Assembly: GCA_002293535.1 (NCBI GenBank)
Contig: DBDK01000005.1
Coordinates: forward strand, 77,524-141,523
Length of the DNA stretch: 64,000 nucleotides
Direction: 5' to 3'
Source of the DNA: Alistipes sp. UBA934
GTDB taxonomy: Bacteria > Bacteroidota > Bacteroidia > Bacteroidales > Rikenellaceae
The notes below the pieces were generated by a model, which saw only the letters and a list, made by a program, of their open reading frames with translations, was not told the DNA's origin and did no database searches. Shown in pieces: positions 1 to 8,148 of this stretch. A program made the position numbers and the translations under genes. How positions within the stretch are numbered: position 1 is the first letter of the stretch; each line of letters opens with the position of its first letter.

Positions 1-1
1 C

Positions 2-868
2 GATCGCGTGCAGTTCGAGTTTATGACTCCGCTATTTCCGAGCGAGAAATTCAACATCACCGGCAACGGCCACAACAACCTTTCGACCCGTGTCGTCGAT
101 CTGTTTTCGCCCATCGGCAAAGGTCAGCGTGGCTTGATCGTGGCTCAGCCCAAGACCGGTAAAACCGTGTTGCTACAAAACATCGCCAACGCAATTGCAG
201 ACAACCATCCGGAAGTCTATATGATTGTGCTTCTGATAGATGAGCGCCCCGAAGAAGTTACCGAAATGGCTCGCAACGTCAAGGCCGAAGTGATTTCGTC
301 TACGTTCGACGAGCAGGCTTCGCGCCACGTTAAGGTTGCCGAAATGGTTCTCGACAAGGCCAAACGAATGGTCGAATGCGGTCAGGATGTTGTGATTTTC
401 CTCGACTCTATCACTCGTCTTGCAAGGGCCTATAACACGGTTCAACCTGCGTCCGGTAAGGTTCTGTCGGGTGGGGTGGACGCCAACGCACTCCACAAAC
501 CCAAACGTTTTTTCGGGGCAGCACGAAACACGGAAGAGCGTGGTTCTCTGACGATCATAGCCACTGCACTCATCGACACCGGCTCCAAAATGGACGAGGT
601 GATCTTCGAGGAATTCAAGGGCACCGGTAATATGGAGCTTCAACTCGACCGCAAGTTGGCCAACAAACGCATCTATCCGGCTGTGGATGTGATCGCTTCA
701 GGCACGCGTCGCGAGGATTTGCTCCTGAGCAAGGAGGTACTTCAGAGAACGTGGATTATGCGCAAATTCCTGTCGGATATGACCCCTGTCGAGGCGATGG
801 AGGTGATGAAAAAGCATATGGAAGGTACTCGTGACAACGCCGAGCTACTCATCTCTATGAATTCGTAA
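2..868 (+). CDS. rho: Transcription termination factor Rho, C-terminal part (5' end outside window)
   Basis: Rho is the hexameric RNA helicase that ends transcription at Rho-dependent sites. The window opens inside the gene, so the N-terminal RNA-binding domain is missing and the first visible codon is at base 2. The visible part is the RecA-like ATPase core: the Walker A motif PKTGKT, the DERPEEV stretch, the Walker B strand VVIFLDSITRLARAYN and the R-loop/Q-loop region GGVDANALHKPKRFFGAARN. The protein ends in ISMNS at a TAA. The next gene is convergent only 11 bases downstream, and no clear hairpin separates the two. Family assignment is certain; the full length is unknown from this window. 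Confidence 0.97.
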   Translation, partial: DRVQFEFMTPLFPSEKFNITGNGHNNLSTRVVDLFSPIGKGQRGLIVAQPKTGKTVLLQNIANAIADNHPEVYMIVLLIDERPEEVTEMARNVKAEVISSTFDEQASRHVKVAEMVLDKAKRMVECGQDVVIFLDSITRLARAYNTVQPASGKVLSGGVDANALHKPKRFFGAARNTEERGSLTIIATALIDTGSKMDEVIFEEFKGTGNMELQLDRKLANKRIYPAVDVIASGTRREDLLLSKEVLQRTWIMRKFLSDMTPVEAMEVMKKHMEGTRDNAELLISMNS

Positions 869-879
869 TTTACTGTAAC

Positions 880-3141
880 TCAGAAAGTATAGCCCGCCTG
901 CAGGTAGAATCCCACACGGCGAGTAACGCTCGACCAGCCAAGTGAAACCATCACTGGGAAGTTACGCAAATCGAACCCATAGTCCAATGACGCCCCGTAA
1001 TAACTTTTTGCTGTGCCGGGCACCGTGTTGGTGATCCGGCCGGGCAAAAGGTCTATGAAATCGCCCGCTGCCAGCCCGTAATTAATTGATCCTGAAACAT
1101 AATGGCGCTGACCAAGTCGATGACGTGCTTGCATTTTGGCTGCCAAAAATATGTTGGGCGCCGACTCCATATAGACCACTCCGTCGAATGGCATCTGGCC
1201 CCGTGCATAACGACCGAACCACTTGCCTCCCAGCATATTAAGCATCGCAAAGGGGACATTGTCGCCAAACAACACGCGCCCGTAAATATTCGGTATAAGC
1301 GAAAAACGATCCGTAATCGGAAATGCCGTAAGCCACGAAGCCGTAAGAGCTCCGAATGGATATTCGCCTCTGTAGGTTGCAAAATTATCCGTATATAACT
1401 CGTAACTCGCTGACACAGAAGTGCCTTTTGTCGCAAAATAGTGACTGTCGAGTGTCTCATAATTTAGCCGTGCAAAGTAGCTCACAAAATTTTCATTCTC
1501 TACCGGCATCGAATCACCCTCGTGCTCAAAGTCTTTGTAGTCCGTCAGCCAACTCAAATAGAGATACTCCTCCCACGCCAATCCCAATTCCAATCGCATA
1601 TTCTGGCGTAGGAAATTCATATTGACATAGCTCAGCGAGGCGCGATGGTGATTGTACGTAGGATTATAGGAACGCTTACCTAACGAATTTACCACCACGT
1701 TGTTATGATTAAACGTATAACTCAATTTAAAGTGACTGAGAGGAGAAGTCAGTAAAGAGTAATCGACCTGGGCCATTATACGTTTGCCGAACCGGCCCGT
1801 CACCGATACCGTTTGCGGCGTCTTTTTGCCGAACCGGAGTGTGCCATTAACAATTACCGAGGCGATCTCTTCGGTATCGAAACTCACCCCCGCATTCAGC
1901 GAATTTTCCTTCACGTCGTTTATATGGAACGTCAGATTATAGCCATCCAAGGTGTCTTTCAGTGAGTAGTAAACTCCTGTACGCGAGGCCACTGCACCGA
2001 TCATCGATACACAGTGGTTCAGTTGCGTGATGTTTATCTGGCCGCCCGGTTCTATGTCGCATTTGCGCATCACCCAACGCTGTTCACGCTCACTCAGACC
2101 GTCGAATGAAACGTCATACACCTGAAAATCACCTCTTTCGCGCAACGGTATAAAGGGTCCGTGCTTTTTCGGGGTAAAGTCAGGCGGAAGGTCGATCTTG
2201 TTTTTAAGACGGTTCAGTTCCCTCCAGTGTCTTCCGGCAGACTCCTCACCGCGCTGAATGAGGCTATCCAGTGCCGGCAGGTTGAAACTCGCCGACGAAT
2301 AACCCTCCACATCGACCCTGATATAGACATCACTGCTGGCGACATTATCGCGATAGTTTTGGTGTTGCATTGCTAAATCGACGATCTGGCCCAACACCGC
2401 CGGCGCGCCAATCAACTGATCCTTAGAGCGAAGTTCCGACTGCACATCGACACCTATAATCACATCGGCCCCCATAGAGCGCGCAACATCGGTCGGGAAA
2501 TTATTGACAATGCCGCCATCCACCAGCACCATATTTTCGGTGTAAACCGGCGTGAACACCCCCGGAATGGCCATACTCGCCCTCATAGCAACCGGCAGTT
2601 CGCCCTGTTGCATCACTACCGTGCTCCCATCCACGATATTAGCTGCCACACAGGCAAACGGAATCGGCAGACGCCTAAAATCTATGGAATCGTGATGACC
2701 GGCAGTCAGGTCGGCGAACAACATATCGAGATTTGTCCCCTTGATCACGCCACTCATCACTTCGAAACGTTTACCGAACGTATATGATACCTGATATTTA
2801 TCTCCCGTCTCCTTGCTCGAATATGGAGCACGGGAGCGGGGAGTGCGGTCGCTCAGCAGCAGTCCCCAGTCCTGTGACATAACCATCGAGTCGAGCTGAT
2901 AAGGAGTGTAACCTATTGAATACAAGCCACCTACTATAGCGCCCATACTCGTACCCACCACTATATCTATAGGTATGCCGGCCCGCTCTATCACCCTCAG
3001 TGCACCGATATGAGCCACACCTTTAGCACCGCCGCCCGAAAGTACAACGGCGACTTTCTTGCGTGGTGGCATATCCGACACATCCTGCGCATCGGCCGAC
3101 GCCACAACAAAAATCAATAATATTGAAAGAAGATACCTCAT
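880..3141 (-). CDS. Patatin-like phospholipase with C-terminal outer-membrane barrel (PlpD/type Vd-like)
   Basis: Predicted secreted or surface lipid hydrolase. An ATG at 3141 is chosen over an in-frame one at 3201 because it starts a clean signal peptide (MRYLLSILLIFVVASADA), and because a TATCTTTG promoter lies at 3176-3183, downstream of the longer start. The patatin domain follows: oxyanion loop GGGAKG, nucleophile elbow GTSMG, and the Asp of the dyad in DGGIVNNFP. After it come a POTRA-like segment and a long beta-rich C-terminal half ending in an aromatic strand (YLQAGYTF), as in BamA-type barrels. This domain order is that of type Vd autotransporters such as PlpD. The substrate is unknown. 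One copy of the GC-rich repeat described in the findings sits in its 5' leader. Confidence 0.9.
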   Translation of the reverse strand: MRYLLSILLIFVVASADAQDVSDMPPRKKVAVVLSGGGAKGVAHIGALRVIERAGIPIDIVVGTSMGAIVGGLYSIGYTPYQLDSMVMSQDWGLLLSDRTPRSRAPYSSKETGDKYQVSYTFGKRFEVMSGVIKGTNLDMLFADLTAGHHDSIDFRRLPIPFACVAANIVDGSTVVMQQGELPVAMRASMAIPGVFTPVYTENMVLVDGGIVNNFPTDVARSMGADVIIGVDVQSELRSKDQLIGAPAVLGQIVDLAMQHQNYRDNVASSDVYIRVDVEGYSSASFNLPALDSLIQRGEESAGRHWRELNRLKNKIDLPPDFTPKKHGPFIPLRERGDFQVYDVSFDGLSEREQRWVMRKCDIEPGGQINITQLNHCVSMIGAVASRTGVYYSLKDTLDGYNLTFHINDVKENSLNAGVSFDTEEIASVIVNGTLRFGKKTPQTVSVTGRFGKRIMAQVDYSLLTSPLSHFKLSYTFNHNNVVVNSLGKRSYNPTYNHHRASLSYVNMNFLRQNMRLELGLAWEEYLYLSWLTDYKDFEHEGDSMPVENENFVSYFARLNYETLDSHYFATKGTSVSASYELYTDNFATYRGEYPFGALTASWLTAFPITDRFSLIPNIYGRVLFGDNVPFAMLNMLGGKWFGRYARGQMPFDGVVYMESAPNIFLAAKMQARHRLGQRHYVSGSINYGLAAGDFIDLLPGRITNTVPGTAKSYYGASLDYGFDLRNFPVMVSLGWSSVTRRVGFYLQAGYTF

Positions 3142-3145
3142 ACAT

Positions 3146-3163
3146 ATCGCCGCCGGCGTTCCG
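3146..3163 (-). repeat. GC-rich 18-base motif, copy A
   Basis: Reads CGGAACGCCGGCGGCGAT on the minus strand and ends 4 bases before the ATG of the patatin-like gene, inside its transcribed leader. Near-identical copies lie at 17353-17370, 40666-40683 and 42517-42534. Its function is unknown. Confidence 0.6.
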
Positions 3164-3175
3164 ACTTCATCGCTA

Positions 3176-3183
3176 CAAAGATA
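3176..3183 (-). promoter_or_regulatory. Bacteroidota -7 promoter element of the patatin-like gene
   Basis: TATCTTTG on the minus strand matches TANNTTTG. It lies 34 bases upstream of the ATG at 3141, so the GC-rich repeat falls within the leader. The -33 element is weak. Confidence 0.6.
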
Positions 3184-3202
3184 AAGCAAAAGTGAGACCA
3201 AA

Positions 3203-3232
3203 AAAAATCGCCACCTTCCGGAAGCGATTTTT
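3203..3232 (-). terminator. Intrinsic terminator of the fimbrial operon
   Basis: A perfect 9-bp stem AAAAATCGC/GCGATTTTT encloses a 12-base loop. On the minus strand it is followed by a run of T. It sits 31 bases after the stop of the second fimbrial gene and just before the promoter of the patatin-like gene, so it separates the two units. Confidence 0.75.
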
Positions 3233-3263
3233 AAGCAATATGGATTTGCGGCCGCCCGGCTCC

Positions 3264-4310
3264 TTAGAGCATCGGATCCAGGTCGTGAACTACAAAGCCA
3301 TCCACCGTTATTTCGATCGTAAGGTCTTGCAGGATTGTGATCTCGATTGGAAAAAACTCCGTTCTGTCGATGTCCACCTGGTCGCGGTAGATGTATTCGC
3401 CTTTCTCGTTTCGTACCTGGAAGATGGCTTGCAACACATCTATGTCGGGTATCACGTGAATGTTATTGTTTGCACGAGTTGTGTTTGTGCTGTGCAGGTG
3501 TAGCATCACCGGATTCTGAACGTGGTGTTGCACATCGAGACGCAGCAGACGAATATCCATTTCGGTTTCGCTGTCCGAGAGTGATTTGGTTTTGGTGTTA
3601 TATCGCAGCTCCGGTGCATAACGGTCGATGCTGCCGGCGTGAGTGTAGGTACCTTTTTTGCCTGTCACAAAAATATCGAGCGGCAAGTGTGGTTCGGCGC
3701 GCGTCACCAAGGGATTGATATACTGAATACCCTTAACCTTGACTTGCAGAGTGCTGTTAAAGCGTACGAAGTCGAACTCCACAGGTATGATCTTCGTTCC
3801 TGCTTTCGACGCCAGGGCCGGGGTGATCGCAATGTCCTCTCGTATTGCGTGAAACAGGTCGGAGAAGCCGCCCTCAGGGTCCACAATCATCACTCGGAAA
3901 TCGTCGATCGTTGTTTCGCCTATCACTACCGGAGTATAGCGATGCGTCACCGAGTCCATCATATGGACGTCGCTAAAGCCTCCTTTTTTGAATTCGGTTT
4001 TACTGAAGCCCCAAGCCACGAATGTATATTCGCCCACTGCGAGTTCGGCCTCAATGCTTCCGTCCTTCAGATCTTTGCTGCTAATGAGCAGGACATCGGT
4101 AAGTATGCCTGTGCTCTGCTCGAACACATAGAGATAGATCTCGTCAATCAGATCCGTCACATCTTCGCTTCCACCCGCATCCACGTATTTATACTTGAAC
4201 TTCAGTTCCAGATCGCCGGTTTCGCAGAGCTCCGGATCGTCTGTAACACCGCAACTTACGATACCCATAACGAGAGCCAACGAGACAAATAAACGTACTA
4301 AATTCTTCAT
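3264..4310 (-). CDS. FimB/Mfa2-family fimbrial anchor or accessory lipoprotein
   Basis: 348-residue predicted lipoprotein. The start at 4310 places a hydrophobic signal and lipobox (GIVSC, Cys20) at the N terminus; an in-frame upstream ATG at 4340 lies within a hairpin and would add a charged 10-residue prefix. The mature part shows the FimB/Mfa2 pattern: a short beta strand (LELKFKYKY), then DLIDEIYLYVFEQSTG, then GEYTFVAWG. In this family such proteins anchor or terminate fimbriae on the outer membrane. It is the second gene of an operon behind the major-subunit-like gene (4374-5534), 63 bases downstream. A dedicated anchor role is inferred from order and family; the N-terminal match is good and the C-terminal half is not distinctive. 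Confidence 0.82.
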   Translation of the reverse strand: MKNLVRLFVSLALVMGIVSCGVTDDPELCETGDLELKFKYKYVDAGGSEDVTDLIDEIYLYVFEQSTGILTDVLLISSKDLKDGSIEAELAVGEYTFVAWGFSKTEFKKGGFSDVHMMDSVTHRYTPVVIGETTIDDFRVMIVDPEGGFSDLFHAIREDIAITPALASKAGTKIIPVEFDFVRFNSTLQVKVKGIQYINPLVTRAEPHLPLDIFVTGKKGTYTHAGSIDRYAPELRYNTKTKSLSDSETEMDIRLLRLDVQHHVQNPVMLHLHSTNTTRANNNIHVIPDIDVLQAIFQVRNEKGEYIYRDQVDIDRTEFFPIEITILQDLTIEITVDGFVVHDLDPML

Positions 4311-4336
4311 ATTTTTCTGGAGTTTTTTCTTGGTGA

Positions 4337-4363
4337 GCATCGGCAGTTATCAGCCGCCGATGC
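4337..4363 (-). other. Intercistronic hairpin between the two fimbrial genes
   Basis: A perfect 8-bp inverted repeat GCATCGGC/GCCGATGC with an 11-base loop lies between the major- and minor-subunit genes. On the minus strand no T-run follows, so it looks more like an RNA-processing or stability hairpin, or a weak attenuator, than a full terminator. It could set a high ratio of major to minor subunit. Confidence 0.55.
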
Positions 4364-4373
4364 CCTTTGGTAA

Positions 4374-5534
4374 TTACATAATGGGTTCTACAGTGACAAC
4401 ATTCCAAGGAATAACTTCGACATTAACTGTCAAAACATATCCCAATTCGGGACGGTCGGGAAGTTCCCTGAAGTCCGAAGCGTCGAAAGGAACTTCGTTG
4501 ATGCGATAGATCACACCGGGAACAAAAGCCTGCAGTTCGGCAGCGCCGTTCATATAACCCTGAACGGTCAGATACTTCGTGAGGGTTGCGTCACCGGCAT
4601 CATCGGGATCGTCACCTACAACTTCGATAGCCAACAGAGGAAGACCGCTCGATGCTACGTTGTAAGTCCAAGATTCAACAGAAGTGGTGTTTGCTACATC
4701 AGGACGAGCGATACCGGGAGCAGATGCAACATTTGCAACCCATTCGCCCCTGTCTTTAAAGTAGAGGTCGGCATTACCCGTGCCACCTTCGACCATTACA
4801 CCCAATTTGCCACCCGAAATAGTGTACTGAGGATGATAGTTCAGCACGTAAACACCTGTAACCGAAAAAGCGTGGCCACTCTGAGCGGCACCTTTACGAT
4901 AAAGGTAAGCATTGGGTTCGCTAATAGCAGCATCCAGGTTGATGTAGTCGGCAACAGCGCCCAATTCGAGGCGAGAGACAACCGGCGAGAGCAGGATGTT
5001 CACGTGAGCCGTACCGGCAGTTTCGTCGGTAGGATTAGTGTCAGGAATAATAGCCTGTGCACCGAAAACCTTGTCGTTAGCGTTGTTTACAGTTGCCAAA
5101 GGAATGTTAGAAAGGCTGATTCCTCTCAATCCATTGACGTTGAAAGCTGCGCTCATAACATCTGCGGGATCGGTGTAGTTAATGATGTCCGCATAGTTCC
5201 TGAGGTTAGCCACAACGAAAACTTCCGCGCTTTCCGAAACCTGATTGGTAAGCACCTGACCACCTGCAGTGGTAGCCTGATTCACGACCAGTTCTTCTGC
5301 GGCTGTTACTTTGCCATCTTCAAACACGAAGATGTAGCCATCGCTGATAATAGCAGCTGTGTTGTTGGCACCGGGAGCTTCAACGGCACGAGTACCGCCC
5401 AGCCCCGACAACTTAACCACGAGCTTGTGGTTGCCGGCGATGTCTCCATTGTTCTCGGTGACAACGTCCTTGATACAGCTCGACAGACCAACGGCCACAA
5501 GAGCTGCGAGAGCGAAAATTTGGAATTTTTTCAT
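4374..5534 (-). CDS. FimA/Mfa1-type major fimbrial subunit lipoprotein
   Basis: 386-residue predicted fimbrillin. It begins with a lipoprotein signal ending in the lipobox GLSSC (Cys20). A short N-terminal strand follows (HKLVVKLSGLGGTRAVEAP), with an Arg-Ala at residues 49-50, the kind of site cleaved by Arg-specific proteases before fimbrillin assembly in Porphyromonas-type fimbriae. The next block, IISDGYIFVFEDGKV, is typical of the family. The C terminus is a hydrophobic beta strand (VNVEVIPWNVVTVEPIM) that could serve as donor strand. It is the first gene of the operon, with a promoter at 5603-5634 and a leader of about 65 bases. Polymerisation is inferred from family, not shown. Confidence 0.85.
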   Translation of the reverse strand: MKKFQIFALAALVAVGLSSCIKDVVTENNGDIAGNHKLVVKLSGLGGTRAVEAPGANNTAAIISDGYIFVFEDGKVTAAEELVVNQATTAGGQVLTNQVSESAEVFVVANLRNYADIINYTDPADVMSAAFNVNGLRGISLSNIPLATVNNANDKVFGAQAIIPDTNPTDETAGTAHVNILLSPVVSRLELGAVADYINLDAAISEPNAYLYRKGAAQSGHAFSVTGVYVLNYHPQYTISGGKLGVMVEGGTGNADLYFKDRGEWVANVASAPGIARPDVANTTSVESWTYNVASSGLPLLAIEVVGDDPDDAGDATLTKYLTVQGYMNGAAELQAFVPGVIYRINEVPFDASDFRELPDRPELGYVLTVNVEVIPWNVVTVEPIM

Positions 5535-5602
5535 TTTTTGAAGAGTTAGTTAAAATAAATTAATTATGTGAGCTTGCTTTTGTAATGTGCATAATTAACG
5601 TG

Positions 5603-5634
5603 CAAATGTAAGTATATATTTTTGTTTCAGCAAA
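5603..5634 (-). promoter_or_regulatory. Promoter of the fimbrial operon
   Basis: On the minus strand TTTG (5631-5634) is followed after 20 bases by TACATTTG (5603-5610), a full -33/-7 match. It predicts a leader of about 65 bases before the ATG at 5534. I see no flanking inverted repeats that would make it an invertible promoter. Confidence 0.72.
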
Positions 5635-5652
5635 TTTTTATATCTTTTTTAC

Positions 5653-5660
5653 TACTTTTG
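5653..5660 (+). promoter_or_regulatory. -7 promoter element of the SpoU methyltransferase gene
   Basis: TACTTTTG lies 14 bases before the ATG at 5675, back-to-back with the fimbrial promoter. A good -33 element is not evident. Confidence 0.5.
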
Positions 5661-5674
5661 TGACGTTTTTTAGT

Positions 5675-6127
5675 ATGATAATTGTTCTTGACAACATCCG
5701 CAGCCTCAATAATGTAGGCTCTTTTTTCCGCACCTGTGATGCCTTCGGGGTCGAGGAGTTGGTGCTTTGTGGCATCTGTGGAACTCCTCCCGACCGTGAA
5801 ATCCACAAAACCGCCCTCGGTGCCGAGGAGAGTGTGTCGTGGAGTTTCGTCAGAGAAACGACCGCAGCTGTGGAAAAATTGCATAACCGTGGATATATTG
5901 TACTTGCCGTTGAGCAGGTTGCAGGATCCGTAATGCTTGGCGACTTCACTCCCGACCCTTCCGCAAAGTACGCGCTGGTGTTCGGCAACGAGGTCGATGG
6001 GGTATCCAACGAGGTAGTTGCACTTTGCGACGGCGCCATAGAGCTGCCTCAGGTTGGTGTGAAGCGCTCGTTGAACGTTTCGGTTTGCGGCGGCGCAGTG
6101 ATTTGGCACTTCTTTAATCTATTATAG
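5675..6127 (+). CDS. SpoU/TrmH-family RNA 2'-O-methyltransferase
   Basis: 150-residue SAM-dependent RNA methyltransferase of the SPOUT class, consisting of the catalytic domain alone, close in size to TrmL. Motif 1 is seen in NNVGSFFRTCDAFG, motif 2 in ALVFGNEVDGVS and motif 3 in ELPQVGVKRSLNVSVCGGAV, which form the trefoil-knot cofactor site. The ATG at 5675 is preferred to an in-frame GTG at 5660, because that GTG overlaps the promoter and adds five residues the family does not need. The substrate (tRNA or rRNA position) cannot be read from the sequence. panB follows after 2 bases, so the two are probably co-transcribed. Confidence 0.88.
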   Translation: MIIVLDNIRSLNNVGSFFRTCDAFGVEELVLCGICGTPPDREIHKTALGAEESVSWSFVRETTAAVEKLHNRGYIVLAVEQVAGSVMLGDFTPDPSAKYALVFGNEVDGVSNEVVALCDGAIELPQVGVKRSLNVSVCGGAVIWHFFNLL

Positions 6128-6129
6128 GT

Positions 6130-6945
6130 ATGTCAGTTGAAGGAAAAACAAAGCCGGTGACGACTCAGACTCTGGTTCAAATGAAAGCTCGCGGCGAGAA
6201 GATCGCGATGCTTACAGCTTATGACTACTCCACGGCTCGTGTTATGGATGCCGCGGGTATGGACGCAATTTTGGTTGGTGATTCCGCCGCCAATACTATG
6301 GCCGGTTGGGACTCTACGCTTCCCATCACTCTCGACCAGATGATCTATCACGCCGCCAGTGTTGTTCGCGGGGTTTCCCGTGCGCTTGTTGTTGTCGATC
6401 TTCCGTTCGGCACCTATCAGGGCGATTGGCGCGATGCTTTTGCGTCCGCCGTCCGGGTTATGAAGGAGAGTGGGGCAGCAGCTCTCAAGTTGGAGGGCGG
6501 CGAGGAGATCATCGAGGCTGTTCGTCACATCGTTTCAGCCGGTATTCCTGTTATGGGTCACCTTGGGCTCACTCCGCAATCCATCCACAAGTTCGGGGGT
6601 TATGGCCTTCGTGCTTCTTCTGACCAAGAGGCCGCAAAACTCCTCCACGATGCCCGCCTGCTTCAGGACGCCGGTTGCTTTGCGGTCGTGCTCGAAAAGA
6701 TTCCTGCCTACCTTGGAGTGCAGGTTTCCCAGGAGCTCACTATTCCCACCATCGGCATCGGTGCCGGTAACGGTTGCGACGGCCAAGTGCTTGTCGTTCA
6801 GGATATGTTGGGTGTGTCTCAGGATTTTGCTCCCAAATTCCTCCGCCGTTATGCCGATCTCCACTCGGTTATGACGGAGGCCTTCCGGCACTATCTCCGC
6901 GACGTCCGCTCCGGTGATTTTCCTTCGTCGAAAGAGGAATATTAG
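6130..6945 (+). CDS. panB: 3-methyl-2-oxobutanoate hydroxymethyltransferase
   Basis: First committed step of pantothenate synthesis: adds a hydroxymethyl group from methylenetetrahydrofolate to 2-oxoisovalerate to give ketopantoate. 271 residues, normal for the family. Visible signatures are AMLTAYDYSTARVMDAAG, the metal-binding GDSAANTMAG, the block LKLEGGEE, PVMGHLGLTPQS and the C-terminal TIGIGAGNGCDGQVLV with the QDMLG that follows it. It starts 2 bases after the SpoU gene and is probably translated from the same transcript. panC and panD are not in the window. The unusual N-terminal stretch is short and the assignment is firm. Confidence 0.97.
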   Translation: MSVEGKTKPVTTQTLVQMKARGEKIAMLTAYDYSTARVMDAAGMDAILVGDSAANTMAGWDSTLPITLDQMIYHAASVVRGVSRALVVVDLPFGTYQGDWRDAFASAVRVMKESGAAALKLEGGEEIIEAVRHIVSAGIPVMGHLGLTPQSIHKFGGYGLRASSDQEAAKLLHDARLLQDAGCFAVVLEKIPAYLGVQVSQELTIPTIGIGAGNGCDGQVLVVQDMLGVSQDFAPKFLRRYADLHSVMTEAFRHYLRDVRSGDFPSSKEEY

Positions 6946-6997
6946 CCCGTGTGGCATAGTTTGTGTGGTTTGTACTTCGAAAACAACCACCGACTAT

Positions 6998-7891
6998 ATG
7001 AAAAAGTTATCCGTTCTATCAGTTTTCTTCGCTTTCGCAGCGATCTGTTCTGTCGATGCACAATCACACGACTCCCTTTGGACACGCCAGGGGGTTGCTG
7101 CTGCAACTCTTTCTCAGGTGTCGCTCAGTAATTGGTCTGCCGGTGGCGAAGGCTCCGTTGCCTACAACTTGATGTTCAACTACGATGCCGACTACAAAAA
7201 CGGTAAACATTTGTGGGACAACCGTTTGGAATTAGCTTACGGTATGATCTGGTCTCAATCTAAGGGCTCGCAGAAGAACAACGACCGCATCTTTCTGACC
7301 TCTATGTATGGTTACGAGATAGGTCACAATTGGTATTTTTCGGCGTTGGGCACTTTCCAGACCCAGTTTGCCAACGGTTTCGACTATAGCCTGAATCCCA
7401 AACACAAGATTTCACGATTTATGGCTCCGGGTTATCTGAGCGTTGGGTTGGGCTTCACCTGGAAACCTCGCGATTGGTTCTCCGCCACATTCTCGCCGCT
7501 GACCTGGCGTGGTACCTTCGTTTTGGACGACGACTTGTTTTGGGATGCGAACGGGGCGCCCATCTCTGCATTCGGGGTTAAACACGGAAAGCATTTCCTG
7601 AACGAACTGGGAGCGAACATCCGCCTGGAGGTTAAGCACGACATCACCCATAACATCAATCTATACAGTCGTCTGGATCTGTTCTCGAACTACTTGCATA
7701 AGCCTCAAAACATTGACGTTCAGTGGGATATTGTCCTATCGGCTTCTTTGACTCGTTGGCTATCGGCTAACCTGACCCTGAATATGGTTTACGACGACGA
7801 TGTCAAGTTTCCTCGTAAGGATGGTTCGATGGGTGGTTCCAGGTTCCAGATTCGTGAGATTTTCGGCCTTGGTTTGCAGACAAGTTTTTGA
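6998..7891 (+). CDS. DUF3078 domain protein, probable outer-membrane beta-barrel
   Basis: 297 residues. The reading frame stays open upstream into panB, but the start at 6998 gives a standard signal peptide (MKKLSVLSVFFAFAAICSVDAQ), so it is chosen. The mature part shows the DUF3078 pattern: WTRQGVAAATLSQVSLSNWSAGG, repeated amphipathic strands with many Trp and Tyr, a central FMAPGYLSVGLGFTWKP and a C-terminal strand ending FGLGLQTSF. Such proteins are restricted to Bacteroidota and no function is established. A paralogue lies at 56423-57508 with the same block order (NFMAPGTANVGVGFTY). Confidence 0.82.
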   Translation: MKKLSVLSVFFAFAAICSVDAQSHDSLWTRQGVAAATLSQVSLSNWSAGGEGSVAYNLMFNYDADYKNGKHLWDNRLELAYGMIWSQSKGSQKNNDRIFLTSMYGYEIGHNWYFSALGTFQTQFANGFDYSLNPKHKISRFMAPGYLSVGLGFTWKPRDWFSATFSPLTWRGTFVLDDDLFWDANGAPISAFGVKHGKHFLNELGANIRLEVKHDITHNINLYSRLDLFSNYLHKPQNIDVQWDIVLSASLTRWLSANLTLNMVYDDDVKFPRKDGSMGGSRFQIREIFGLGLQTSF

Positions 7892-7915
7892 GTTTCCTAA
7901 TTTTTCGTACCTTTG
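7887..7915 (+). promoter_or_regulatory. Promoter of the tRNA-Gly gene
   Basis: TTTG at 7887-7890 and TACCTTTG at 7908-7915, spacing 17. It overlaps the 3' end of the DUF3078 gene and lies 11 bases before the mature tRNA. Confidence 0.65.
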
Positions 7916-7926
7916 CCCTCTCTTTC

Positions 7927-7999
7927 GCGGAAGTAGCTCAGTCGGTAGAGCATCAGCTTCCCAAGCTGAGGGTCGCGGGTTCGAATCCCGTTTTCCGCT
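7927..7999 (+). tRNA. tRNA-Gly, anticodon CCC
   Basis: A 73-base cloverleaf. The acceptor stem GCGGAAG pairs with TTTCCGC (one G-U), the D arm is GCTCAGTCGGTAGAGC, the anticodon stem TCAGC/GCTGA holds loop TTCCCAA with anticodon CCC, and the T arm is GCGGGTTCGAATCCCGT. The discriminator base is T and CCA is not encoded. It reads GGG glycine codons. Confidence 0.95.
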
Positions 8000-8027
8000 C
8001 CGGTGACGCGAATTTTTGAACAAAAAA

Positions 8028-8058
8028 TTTGGCAGTATAATTTTTTCGCTTACCTTTG
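8028..8058 (+). promoter_or_regulatory. Promoter of the tRNA-Val gene
   Basis: TTTG at 8028-8031, spacer of 19, TACCTTTG at 8051-8058. This is one of the best -33/-7 matches in the window, 12 bases before the mature tRNA. Confidence 0.8.
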
Positions 8059-8070
8059 CAGTCCCGATTC

Positions 8071-8145
8071 GGGAGTTTAGCTCAGCTGGTTCAGAGCATC
8101 TGCCTTACAAGCAGAGGGCCGGGGGTTCGAATCCCTCAACTCCCA
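8071..8145 (+). tRNA. tRNA-Val, anticodon TAC
   Basis: A 75-base cloverleaf. Acceptor stem GGGAGTT pairs with AACTCCC, D arm GCTCAGCTGGTTCAGAGC, anticodon stem TCTGC/GCAGA with loop CTTACAA (anticodon TAC), T arm CCGGGGGTTCGAATCCCTC. Discriminator A, no encoded CCA. It has its own promoter, so it need not be co-transcribed with tRNA-Gly. Confidence 0.96.
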
Positions 8146-8148
8146 CGA

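Noticed and set aside
5535..5674. Invertible (phase-variable) fimbrial promoter
   Set aside because: I looked for inverted repeats on both sides of the promoter at 5603-5634 and saw none; no recombinase gene is near.
6914..6997. N-terminal extension of the DUF3078 protein into panB
   Set aside because: The extension is basic and Cys-rich and precedes a complete signal peptide; the ATG at 6998 is better.
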